A model generated the notes under the pieces. The model did not search any database, was not told where the DNA came from, and worked only from the letters and a program-made list of their open reading frames with translations. A stretch of 57,295 nucleotides of DNA. Origin: Mesobacillus subterraneus (GTDB lineage Bacteria; Bacillota; Bacilli; Bacillales; Cytobacillaceae). The stretch is taken from the NCBI RefSeq assembly GCF_003937825.1, contig NZ_RSFW01000023.1, forward strand, positions 1-57,295. The letters are read 5' to 3'. The position numbers and the translations under genes are program-made. This document shows, in pieces, positions 18,590-25,685 of the stretch. How positions within the stretch are numbered: position 1 is the first letter of the stretch; every line of letters starts with the position of its first letter.

Positions 18590-21064
18590 TTACGCCCTTT
18601 TTTGATAATTCGTCACTGGAATCGATGCCCACTTCGGAATATTATGATCGACTTTTGCTACCATCACAGTCATATCATCTTCGATTGAGCCGCCGCGCGA
18701 ACGGATGACTTCTTCCATGATCAAGTCAGCAATTGCCTGTGGGTCGTCTGTTTGAAGCTCATTGATTTTCCGCTTCATCCATAAATCATAATTCTCGACA
18801 TGCTTTGGTCCTTCAAAGACACCATCACTCATCATGATCAACAGGTCCCCGGCCTTAAGCTGCTCACTGACGACATCCACTTCGAATTCCTGAAGGATGC
18901 CCATTGGAAGATTGCTTGCCTGGACCTTCATCACCTTTCCTCCGCGCTTGATGAAGCTCGGTGTCGAACCAATTTTCAGGAATCGTGCTGAAGCATTCTG
19001 CAGGTCAATCATGACCAAATCGAGCGTCGAGAAAATTTCATCCGTTGTTCTTAACGATAAAATCGAGTTTACTGATTTGATGGCAACCTTTTCTTCTATT
19101 CCAGACTGCAGAATTTGCTGCAGCAGCAACAATGTATCCCTGCTCTCAGAGTGCGCCCTCTCGCCATTGCCCATTCCGTCACTGATGGCAATCGCATACT
19201 TTCCTCCGCTCAGCTCGATGGTCGAATAGCTGTCCCCGGAAACAAGGTCACCATCCTTTGCGGCATGCGCCACTCCTGTCGAAACAGTGAAGGCTTTTGC
19301 TGAGCGGAATGTTACATGGCAAAAACCATTCGGGAAGGCCGAGCATTCTTCTGAACTGACGACGATATTTTCCTGCATGATATCCGATAGCATCGGCGCG
19401 ATCAGTTTTTCGCATTCCCCTCGTCCCTGGCAATAAGGAATCGTCATATCGATGTCGACATTCCCCTGTTCGAGGCTGTAAATTTCCACATGCTCGATCT
19501 GGATGCCAAAATCCTGCAATGCTTCAAGGATTTGTTCTTCCTGCTTTGAATGGTTCTCCCGTTCGCGCTGGATTTCTTTCGCGAAATCGCCCATAACCTC
19601 AGATACACCAAGCAGCTGGTCAGCAACAAGGCGCCGGCTTTCCTGGACCTGTTTTTTCAGCTTCCGGTTTGCCTGGTAGTAGGTTAACTGTTGCTGCATC
19701 ACTTCCTGGACCTTTTTCGACCGGGTACAATGCTTGTCCCATTCACGCGATAGCTTCTGGGGGACGGCCCCATTATTTTGGTCCATTTCCTGCATAATCT
19801 CGCTCATATAGTCATAGGTTGTATTAAAGTTCCTTGTCCAGCAATGATCCTTCTTAAAGCAGGTCTGGCATGTTTTCTCCGTGACATTGCTCAAGAAATA
19901 ATCCATATCGCGATCCGTCTCCGCCGTTTCATCCGGGACCTGGAGAGTCGAGAAACTTTTCGACAATGCTTCGAATACATTTGAGAACTGGACGACACGC
20001 TGTGCAGTTACATCTCTCATTTTTCTCATATACTGCTGCTGTTCGGCCGAATACTCTGGCGTACCGGGGATATGCTTGGCGATACGTGATGTCAATGATT
20101 GCGGTGTAAGGAAAAACAGCAGAACGGCTGCGGCCGATTCAGTCAATGTCTGGCTTAGTGCACCGCCACCCTCGCCATACATCCCGATCAACAGCGTCGC
20201 GATGAACAATCCAAGTGCAACACCAGGTTTCCTGCCTTCTTTTAACAGGCCCCCAAGCAATCCAGAAAAGGCCAGCAGGCTCATGTGGTAAAAACTCGAA
20301 ACATTGGCAAGACTGAAAATCAACCCTGTCACGACACCTACTGTCGAACCAACCGTAGCACCGGCAACGAAGGAGAAAATAAGCACCAGGTAGCGAGACA
20401 TCACATGCTCGACCGACAAGTCATAAATCGTCCAGCCGATTGTTCCGGTCATCACGGATGCAAGCATGATAATCAGACAGACAATCTCCTCTGTCTTCAA
20501 TGATTGTTTGCGTTTGCTCGTGGTCATCAGAGGAATGCTTTGAAGGAAGATAAAGGTAAGCACAAGACCTAATCCCGCTTCGACTCCCGCCATCATTCCT
20601 TCATATATGGTGATGTTTCCCGACAAGATCAGAGCTTTCAATATTTTGCCTATTAAAATAGTAGTAAATATATAGAAAGGCAAAACCTTCAGATCATTCT
20701 TGATCCACTTTTTCGTCAGCCTGTAGAGCAGCAAAAACAAGAACACCGATCCAAACATGAATATCGCATCTGTAAAGGAGAGGGTAGCGGCTCCGGCGAC
20801 CAGTCCGAACAGTGCAATCGGCGCACGATCTTTCCGGATGAGATATACCGACGCGAAAAACGGCAGTCCAAAAGGGGTCAACTTCGCTAGTATTAAGGCA
20901 CGCCCAAGCAAGAATCCAATGAACAGAAAAATATAGCCTTTTTTCAGGAAAAAGGTTTCGATTTTGGATTGCAGCTTCGCCATGCCTTTCGCAAACCTGA
21001 ATCGTGATTCCTCGAGATGAACTTCACCGATCGGTTCCATCATGTTCCTTTCTACCTTTTGCAT
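18590..21064 (-). CDS. spoIIE: Stage II sporulation protein E, serine phosphatase
   Basis: Dephosphorylates SpoIIAA-P and so releases sigma-F in the forespore; it also binds FtsZ at the polar septum. Residues about 40-330 form roughly ten membrane helices. A regulatory region follows (about 350-590, with cysteines in CQTCFKKDHCW). The C-terminal PP2C-type phosphatase (about 600-810) has SGDSYS, AISDGMGNGERA and LIMMSDGVFEGPKH metal-site motifs. The 824 residues match B. subtilis (827). The ATG 21064 has GGGGAG 8 bases upstream. The flanking tRNA genes and yabS-yabT-tilS are the conserved neighbourhood. Confidence 0.98.
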   Translation of the reverse strand: MQKVERNMMEPIGEVHLEESRFRFAKGMAKLQSKIETFFLKKGYIFLFIGFLLGRALILAKLTPFGLPFFASVYLIRKDRAPIALFGLVAGAATLSFTDAIFMFGSVFLFLLLYRLTKKWIKNDLKVLPFYIFTTILIGKILKALILSGNITIYEGMMAGVEAGLGLVLTFIFLQSIPLMTTSKRKQSLKTEEIVCLIIMLASVMTGTIGWTIYDLSVEHVMSRYLVLIFSFVAGATVGSTVGVVTGLIFSLANVSSFYHMSLLAFSGLLGGLLKEGRKPGVALGLFIATLLIGMYGEGGGALSQTLTESAAAVLLFFLTPQSLTSRIAKHIPGTPEYSAEQQQYMRKMRDVTAQRVVQFSNVFEALSKSFSTLQVPDETAETDRDMDYFLSNVTEKTCQTCFKKDHCWTRNFNTTYDYMSEIMQEMDQNNGAVPQKLSREWDKHCTRSKKVQEVMQQQLTYYQANRKLKKQVQESRRLVADQLLGVSEVMGDFAKEIQRERENHSKQEEQILEALQDFGIQIEHVEIYSLEQGNVDIDMTIPYCQGRGECEKLIAPMLSDIMQENIVVSSEECSAFPNGFCHVTFRSAKAFTVSTGVAHAAKDGDLVSGDSYSTIELSGGKYAIAISDGMGNGERAHSESRDTLLLLQQILQSGIEEKVAIKSVNSILSLRTTDEIFSTLDLVMIDLQNASARFLKIGSTPSFIKRGGKVMKVQASNLPMGILQEFEVDVVSEQLKAGDLLIMMSDGVFEGPKHVENYDLWMKRKINELQTDDPQAIADLIMEEVIRSRGGSIEDDMTVMVAKVDHNIPKWASIPVTNYQKRA

Positions 21065-21099
21065 TCAATACACTCCCCGTTTTTTTATCGTTGCTGATT

Positions 21100-21132
21100 A
21101 TTATAAAAGGGAGCATTCCAGAAGTTTGTCAA
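21100..21132 (-). promoter_or_regulatory. Spo0A-type spoIIE promoter with 21-bp spacer
   Basis: Perfect TTGACA (21127-21132) and TATAAT (21100-21105) are 21 bp apart, too far for normal sigma-A use. The -35 lies in TTTGACAAA, one base from a Spo0A box. Further TTGTC and GTCGAA half-sites stand upstream to about 21165. This is the known spoIIE arrangement, in which Spo0A-P lets sigma-A RNA polymerase use a misplaced -35. Confidence 0.85.
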
Positions 21133-21295
21133 AAATACGGACAAGCACACAAGTTTCGTTCGACGCATTTCCCCCGCAAACCTCGAAAATAAAGCAATTC
21201 CTCGAAATTACACACATTTCCCCGGCCTTTAGCTCGTAAATACATCCAGCCTAAATTTACCTACTATGATTTTTTGTTTTTCTATTAAAAATCCA

Positions 21296-21324
21296 TTGAC
21301 ACTATTTTAATATCTATGTATTAT
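21296..21324 (+). promoter_or_regulatory. Sigma-A promoter of the tRNA-Met/Glu unit
   Basis: TTGACA (21296-21301), a 17-bp spacer and TATTAT (21319-21324) end about 28 bp before tRNA-Met. It points rightward and is divergent from the spoIIE promoter about 165 bp away. Confidence 0.85.
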
Positions 21325-21351
21325 ATTTCTTGTGCCTCAAAACAATATCAT

Positions 21352-21425
21352 GGCGGTGTAGCTCAGCTGGCTAGAGCGTACGGTTCATACCCGTAAGGTC
21401 GGGGGTTCGATCCCCTCCGCCGCTA
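21352..21425 (+). tRNA. tRNA-Met (anticodon CAU)
   Basis: A 74-base cloverleaf: acceptor GGCGGTG with CGCCGCT (G-U pairs at two places), D arm GCTCAGCTGGCTAGAGC, anticodon loop TTCATAC giving CAU, and T arm GGGGGTTCGATCCCC. It is nearly identical to B. subtilis elongator tRNA-Met. The 3' CCA is not encoded. It is on the opposite strand to the surrounding protein genes. Confidence 0.95.
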
Positions 21426-21429
21426 CTTA

Positions 21430-21550
21430 GAAAAGCGGAGGCGACTGCTTAGCTCCGACAAGCACTGGAGGGCCGGCAGGTGAAGTCGTTCTTTGACTTC
21501 ATCGGACGGACCGAAGTGACTCGAGGAGCTAGGAGCCGCAGCTGGACACT
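21430..21550 (+). repeat. Dispersed repeat, family B copy between two tRNA genes
   Basis: About 120 bp beginning AAAAGCGGAGGCGACTG and ending GAGCCGCAGCTGGACA. Inside are an inverted pair around GTGAAGTCGTTCTTTGACTTC and CTCCGACAAGCACTGGAGG. A related, larger copy is at 36441 and a shortened copy at 25589. It fills nearly the whole spacer between tRNA-Met and tRNA-Glu and would be transcribed with them. Confidence 0.8.
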
Positions 21551-21562
21551 AAATTTTATAAC

Positions 21563-21634
21563 GGCCCCTTGGTCAAGCGGTTAAGACACCGCCCTTTCAC
21601 GGCGGTAACACGGGTTCGAATCCCGTAGGGGTCA
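21563..21634 (+). tRNA. tRNA-Glu (anticodon UUC)
   Basis: A 72-base cloverleaf: acceptor GGCCCCT with AGGGGTC, anticodon stem CCGCC/GGCGG enclosing CTTTCAC (anticodon UUC), and T arm CGGGTTCGAATCCCG. It is nearly identical to B. subtilis tRNA-Glu. CCA is not encoded. Confidence 0.95.
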
Positions 21635-21640
21635 TCTAAA

Positions 21641-21677
21641 AAACTCGTTCCTTTTTAAAAGGAGCGAGTTTTTTTGC
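21641..21677 (+). terminator. Terminator of the tRNA unit
   Basis: AAACTCGTTCCTTTT pairs with AAAAGGAGCGAGTTT with one G-U pair, followed by seven T on the plus strand, directly after tRNA-Glu. Confidence 0.92.
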
Positions 21678-21745
21678 ATTCGATTTCCTTATTTTTTATA
21701 GATGCTTTCCGTTCTTATCATTAGGGGGGTGCTTAGATTTATATA

Positions 21746-21775
21746 AAAAAGACAAGTCCCGTAAGACTTGTCTTG
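21746..21775 (-). terminator. Terminator after yabR
   Basis: AAGACAAGTC (21750-21759) pairs with GACTTGTCTT (21766-21775) and is followed by T on the minus strand. It faces the tRNA terminator, isolating the convergent units. Confidence 0.9.
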
Positions 21776-21820
21776 ATATAGCATGATTCCTGCTATTATT
21801 TATATTCACTTAGCAGCAAG

Positions 21821-22276
21821 TTACCCTCTTCTGGCTCCTCTTCCACCGCGCTTAGATTCGGTAGCGCGTTTCAGAGAGGACAGGCGATCTTCGCTATCCT
21901 TCAAAAATTTCGCCATTTTTGATTCGAAATTCTCAGGACGGGCGTTACGATTGTCGTTTCCTCTGCCGCCGCGTGGACGCTGGGAGTACGGCCTTGAATC
22001 AGTTCTTTCTGGTCTTGCTGGTCTTTCAGGTCTTTCAGGCCTGTCTACAGCCTTCTTGATTGATAAACCAATTTTGCCGTCTTTTTCAACATTGATAACC
22101 TTAACCTCAACCTGGTCTCCCACTTTGAGGTGGTCATTAATGTCCTTTACATAGTTGTCTGCAACCTCACTGATATGAACCAGTCCAGTTGAGCCACCCG
22201 GCAGTTCAACAAACGCCCCGAAATTTGTAATGCCTGTTACTTTTCCCTGTAGCTTGCTGCCTACTTCGATTGACAT
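21821..22276 (-). CDS. yabR: S1 RNA-binding domain protein YabR
   Basis: A 151-residue protein with one S1 OB fold (about 1-75: GSKLQGKVTGITNFGAFVEL, GLVHISEVAD, VKVINVEKDGKIGLSIKKA). A charged low-complexity tail contains a repeated RPE unit (RPERPERPARPER) and Arg/Gly-rich stretches. It resembles the general stress protein GSP13 and probably binds RNA or ribosomes. The strong AAGGAGG site precedes the ATG. It is the last gene of the yabN-rqcP-yabP-yabQ-divIC-yabR run. Its exact role is not known to me. Confidence 0.9.
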   Translation of the reverse strand: MSIEVGSKLQGKVTGITNFGAFVELPGGSTGLVHISEVADNYVKDINDHLKVGDQVEVKVINVEKDGKIGLSIKKAVDRPERPERPARPERTDSRPYSQRPRGGRGNDNRNARPENFESKMAKFLKDSEDRLSSLKRATESKRGGRGARRG

Positions 22277-22350
22277 AAAAAAGTTTTGCCTCCTTAAAGA
22301 TATAAAAAATCAAACTTACCTTATATTATACAGAATATAAAAAAAGAGTG

Positions 22351-22749
22351 TCAATAAGGCGAATCTTGGGAGTCCTTTTTCTCTTTAGGAAGGTTGAAGA
22401 TGATTTCGTTCTTTTCGGACAGAAAGTATTCCTTGCGGGCAAGCTTTGCTATGTATTCGTCGTCGTTCAATTTAACGATTTCCTCATCCAGTATTTCCTG
22501 CTGCTTCTGCAGGCTTGCCAATTTTTGTTCAAGCCGTTCTTTTTCCGCTTGCTTCTTTTCAAGTGCGGCAGACTGGGAGACAAACGTGGAAATCATTAAA
22601 AAAGAAATGACTGATGCGAAGAGGGCAAAGACTGCGAGGCGCCTGAAAAGCAGTTTTCGCTTCCTGGTTTGCGCAATCCCTGCTTTTTCACGCTGCTGTA
22701 CATATTGATTTTCGATCTTGGCTATGTTTCGTTTCCTGATGACACTCAT
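22351..22749 (-). CDS. divIC: Cell division protein DivIC (FtsB-like)
   Basis: A single-pass divisome protein that works with FtsL and DivIB in septal wall synthesis. A basic cytoplasmic N terminus (about 1-36) leads to a membrane helix (about 38-58), an extracellular coiled coil (about 62-95, rich in Glu, Lys, Gln) and the C-terminal KLARKEYFLSEKNEIIFNLP motif. The 132 residues match the family. AGGAGG precedes the ATG. The neighbours yabQ and yabR are as in B. subtilis. Confidence 0.94.
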   Translation of the reverse strand: MSVIRKRNIAKIENQYVQQREKAGIAQTRKRKLLFRRLAVFALFASVISFLMISTFVSQSAALEKKQAEKERLEQKLASLQKQQEILDEEIVKLNDDEYIAKLARKEYFLSEKNEIIFNLPKEKKDSQDSPY

Positions 22750-22770
22750 TCCTCGCAGTCCTCCTTACAT

Positions 22771-23406
22771 TTATTTTTTCCGGTTCTTTATCCATTTTAT
22801 CGGCTTACTAGAGTAATTCTTTACTATAATTAGAAATCCTGCCAATTTATTATATAACTTCTCGACGCTTTTTTTAACCTTTTTCGGCAAAAGTTTCCAA
22901 AAAAGTAGGAAAATCATCTTAATCGGTTTCCAAAGGATATTTTTCAACAGCCATAGCAAAACGGCAAGAAGCCATTTTAACAGAGCATAAAGGCCTCTTC
23001 CCGCGATCAGCAGAAGTGATAGGACGGTGGCAGCCAGGAACTGCAGAGGCTTGACCACCAGCACCCTGACAGCCTTCACGAAAAACACATATACACTGAT
23101 CGTAATCTTGATCGCCCGCTCAAGAGCCCTCAGGTATAGCTTTTTAAAAAGGCTCTGATAGGCGGCGAAGCCGCATAATAAAGCAAGGAAGATATAAAAG
23201 CGCAATTCTCCCATATTGACTGAAAACAGTACATAGAAAATCGAGAGGCCCTGAAACAGCCAAAACAGGATGTCATTGATGAAGACAATCCATGATTTCC
23301 GCTTTGACCGTTTCAGGAACCGGTTATGCGTATCCAGTGATGCTCCGAATAAGCTGCCCATCCCAATCATGGCGAGCATCGTCAAAAATTGGGTCGACAA
23401 TGTCAT
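22771..23406 (-). CDS. yabQ: Spore cortex biosynthesis membrane protein YabQ
   Basis: A 211-residue membrane protein needed for spore cortex formation in B. subtilis. About four to five hydrophobic segments lie between residues 5 and 175, with a basic C-terminal end (KWIKNRKK). I see no enzyme motif. Its ATG overlaps the yabP stop (ATGA), so the two are translated together. The mother-cell sigma-E-type promoter upstream of yabP probably serves both. Confidence 0.9.
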   Translation of the reverse strand: MTLSTQFLTMLAMIGMGSLFGASLDTHNRFLKRSKRKSWIVFINDILFWLFQGLSIFYVLFSVNMGELRFYIFLALLCGFAAYQSLFKKLYLRALERAIKITISVYVFFVKAVRVLVVKPLQFLAATVLSLLLIAGRGLYALLKWLLAVLLWLLKNILWKPIKMIFLLFWKLLPKKVKKSVEKLYNKLAGFLIIVKNYSSKPIKWIKNRKK

Positions 23407-23705
23407 CGGAATAACTTGCTAAAGAAGCCTTTAGCTTTCTCCCCATGCTGGTCATCAAGATAGACCAGGTCAAAGATTTTCCCCTTGATCGATACGACTC
23501 CTTTATCGACATCGAGGTTCTTCATCTGGAGGTTCTGGCCCTTGATCGCAAGGAATCCCATGACCGTTTCCAGTAAAAACTCTTCATTATCGAAGCTTTC
23601 AACCTGCTTAACGCCCGTAATTTCCAGTGTCCGCCTGCCTCTCATCACTAAATCATGGTCTGGCAAATTGCTTTTTGTCTGATTCGTTTCATAATATTGG
23701 CTCAT
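23403..23705 (-). CDS. yabP: Sporulation protein YabP
   Basis: A 100-residue protein of the YabP/YqfC family, needed for cortex assembly in B. subtilis. The pattern is short beta strands: RRTLEITGVKQVESFDNEEF, ETVMGFLAIKG and VSIKGKIFDLVY. There is no signal peptide or membrane helix. Two adjacent ATG codons are possible; the second (23705) is better spaced from GAGGGG. It overlaps yabQ. Confidence 0.9.
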   Translation of the reverse strand: MSQYYETNQTKSNLPDHDLVMRGRRTLEITGVKQVESFDNEEFLLETVMGFLAIKGQNLQMKNLDVDKGVVSIKGKIFDLVYLDDQHGEKAKGFFSKLFR

Positions 23706-23720
23706 CATTACCCCTCACAA

Positions 23721-23749
23721 TCATAATGCACTTTTGTACATGTTTATGA
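23721..23749 (-). promoter_or_regulatory. Possible sigma-E promoter of yabP-yabQ
   Basis: TCATAAA (23743-23749), a 14-bp spacer and CATTATGA (23721-23728) resemble the sigma-E pair KMATATT / CATACAAT with several mismatches. Position and spacing fit the known sigma-E control of yabP in B. subtilis; the -10 match is only moderate. Confidence 0.4.
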
Positions 23750-23792
23750 TTGGGAGCAGGAGAATAGAACAAGCCTTCACACCGAGCAGGAA

Positions 23793-24065
23793 TTACTCCT
23801 CGTCGTCTCCCGGAATCCTTTCTTCTCCGAGAATCGTATACATTTCGGCCGCTTCATCCTTACGGGATGTTTCCTGAATTCGTTCGATCCGGGCAGAGAC
23901 GACCTTTTGCCCAAAGCGGATCGCCAGTTCATCGCCCACTTTTACATTTGTGCTTGCTTTCGCAGCGACTCCATTGACGGAAATCCTTCCCTGATCCGAC
24001 ACTTCCTTTGCCAATGTTCTTCTTTTAATCAATCTCGATACCTTTAAAAATTTATCCAGCCTCAT
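23793..24065 (-). CDS. rqcP: Ribosome quality control factor RqcP (S4 domain)
   Basis: A 90-residue protein that helps RqcH add alanine tails to stalled chains on 50S subunits. The S4 RNA-binding fold is clear at the N terminus: MRLDKFLKVSRLIKRRTLA and VSDQGRISVNGVAAKAS. The acidic C-terminal tail ends GDDEE. It was called yabO in B. subtilis and Hsp15-like in older annotation. It follows yabN by about 40 bp. Confidence 0.93.
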   Translation of the reverse strand: MRLDKFLKVSRLIKRRTLAKEVSDQGRISVNGVAAKASTNVKVGDELAIRFGQKVVSARIERIQETSRKDEAAEMYTILGEERIPGDDEE

Positions 24066-24104
24066 CGTATCTAAACCCCTTTTTCCATTTTGGTTTCATT
24101 TACC

Positions 24105-25568
24105 TTATAAACCTTGCTGCTTGGCCTCGTGCCAGAATGCATCCAGTTCATCCAATGTGTAATCCTCGACATTCCGGCTGTTTTCAGATGCTCTTTGTTC
24201 AATATAAGCAAAGCGGCGCATGAATTTCTGGTTTGCTTTGTACAGGGCCTCTTCAGGATTGAGGTCATAATGCCTTGCAAAATTGACAAGCGCGAATAAC
24301 AGATCACCGTATTCAAGGAGGATTTCTTCCCGATCTCCTTGTTCCGTAATTTCAGCTGAAAGCTCATCAATCTCTTCCTTCACCTTATCAAGGATGGGTG
24401 CGGCTGTCTTCCAGTCGAATCCGACCTTCGCCGCTTCCTTTTGCAATTCATAAGCCTTCAGCAGGTTGGGAAGCCCTTTGCCGGCCCCTTCGAGTAGCGA
24501 TTTTACTGCACCGGCCTTTTCCTGCTCCTTGATTTCCTGCCAGTTTTTCAAAACCTCTTCTTCACTGTCTGCCTTTATGTCACCGAACACATGTGGATGC
24601 CTGCGGACCATTTTCGATGATAATCCTTCAATGACATCGTCAATGGAGAAGTAACCTTCATCCTCGCCGATTTGGGCATGGAGCATCACCTGCAACAGCA
24701 CGTCTCCGAGCTCCTCAATCATATGGTCGATATCATCATTATCGATTGCCTCCAGCAATTCATAGGCTTCTTCAATCAAATATTTTTTCAGAGATTGGTG
24801 GGTTTGCTTCTTGTCCCAGGGACATCCATTCGGACCTCGCAGTTCTGATATAATTCCACGCAGCTTCAGAAAATCCTTGTAGAGAATTTCTTCATTTTTT
24901 ACAGGAGGAACATAGAGGGATGTCAGGTTGCTCAGTTCCATTTCCCTGTCGAGTTCATATAATGGAACTTTCTTGATTACCTCATCACTGCTGCCCGCAG
25001 CTGTCACGATAACAACCTCATAATCATCCGGAAGTTTTTCCATCAATGTCAGCTTAACGTCAGAAGCAACGAACGCATCATACACCTGGCCGATGATCGT
25101 GTGGCTCTTCAGCAGCAGCTCATCCCTTGTGAGGTCTGTTCCATCCAGCAGCTGAAAGCCTTCGATCGGGTCGATGGCCAGCGCCTGGAACATCGCGTCA
25201 AGGAAGCTCTGGCCGCCGCCGATTTCAATTTCCGTATCACGCTCCGGCCCTCTTTCAAGCAAAAGCTGGACGGTGCGCTCAGCAATCAAAGGATGTCCAG
25301 GAACTGCATATGTCACCTGGCCTTTTTCTGCCTCTGCAAGCAAAAACTCTGTGATTTCCTCATAAACTTCCGAAAACTGATCGTGTTTTTCATAGATTGC
25401 ATCAAATGATTGGAACTCCATCCCCTCTTTTTCAAGGTCGCCGACAACTGGATGTTCCTTTGTCCGTAAGTACAGGTTTTGCTCCTGCTTCAATCTTCTA
25501 TATACCCCCAACGGCAGCTGCTCGAGGTCTCCCGCACCCAGGCCGATGATGGTGATCTTCTTTGTCAT
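24105..25568 (-). CDS. yabN: Tetrapyrrole-methylase/MazG fusion protein YabN
   Basis: The N-terminal part (about 1-220) is a SAM-dependent tetrapyrrole methylase-like domain (IIGLGAGDLEQLPLGVYR, YAVPGHPLIAERTVQLLLE). The C-terminal part is MazG, a nucleoside triphosphate pyrophosphohydrolase, with the EEAYELLEAID and EELGDVLLQVMLH acidic helices and a second MazG half (EILLEYGDLLFALVNFARH). The start is ATG 25568 with AGGAGG upstream; an earlier in-frame ATG at 25601 lies in a repeat remnant. The substrate of the methylase half is unknown to me. Confidence 0.93.
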   Translation of the reverse strand: MTKKITIIGLGAGDLEQLPLGVYRRLKQEQNLYLRTKEHPVVGDLEKEGMEFQSFDAIYEKHDQFSEVYEEITEFLLAEAEKGQVTYAVPGHPLIAERTVQLLLERGPERDTEIEIGGGQSFLDAMFQALAIDPIEGFQLLDGTDLTRDELLLKSHTIIGQVYDAFVASDVKLTLMEKLPDDYEVVIVTAAGSSDEVIKKVPLYELDREMELSNLTSLYVPPVKNEEILYKDFLKLRGIISELRGPNGCPWDKKQTHQSLKKYLIEEAYELLEAIDNDDIDHMIEELGDVLLQVMLHAQIGEDEGYFSIDDVIEGLSSKMVRRHPHVFGDIKADSEEEVLKNWQEIKEQEKAGAVKSLLEGAGKGLPNLLKAYELQKEAAKVGFDWKTAAPILDKVKEEIDELSAEITEQGDREEILLEYGDLLFALVNFARHYDLNPEEALYKANQKFMRRFAYIEQRASENSRNVEDYTLDELDAFWHEAKQQGL

Positions 25569-25588
25569 ATCCTGCTTCCTCCTGTCAT

Positions 25589-25645
25589 TAGAAAAGCGCA
25601 AGCGCCTTGGTCAGCCCCGACAAGCGCTGGAGCTGGACAATTCTC
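25589..25645 (+). repeat. Shortened family B repeat upstream of yabN
   Basis: About 57 bp, AGAAAAGCGCAAGCGCC followed by CAGCCCCGACAAGCGCTGG and AGCTGGACAATTCTCG. The two ends of family B are present but the middle, with the long inverted pair, is missing. It separates yabM from the yabN ribosome site. Confidence 0.65.
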
Positions 25646-25685
25646 GAAGTGAAAAATTACACTTACCTGATGTCCTGTAAAAAGC

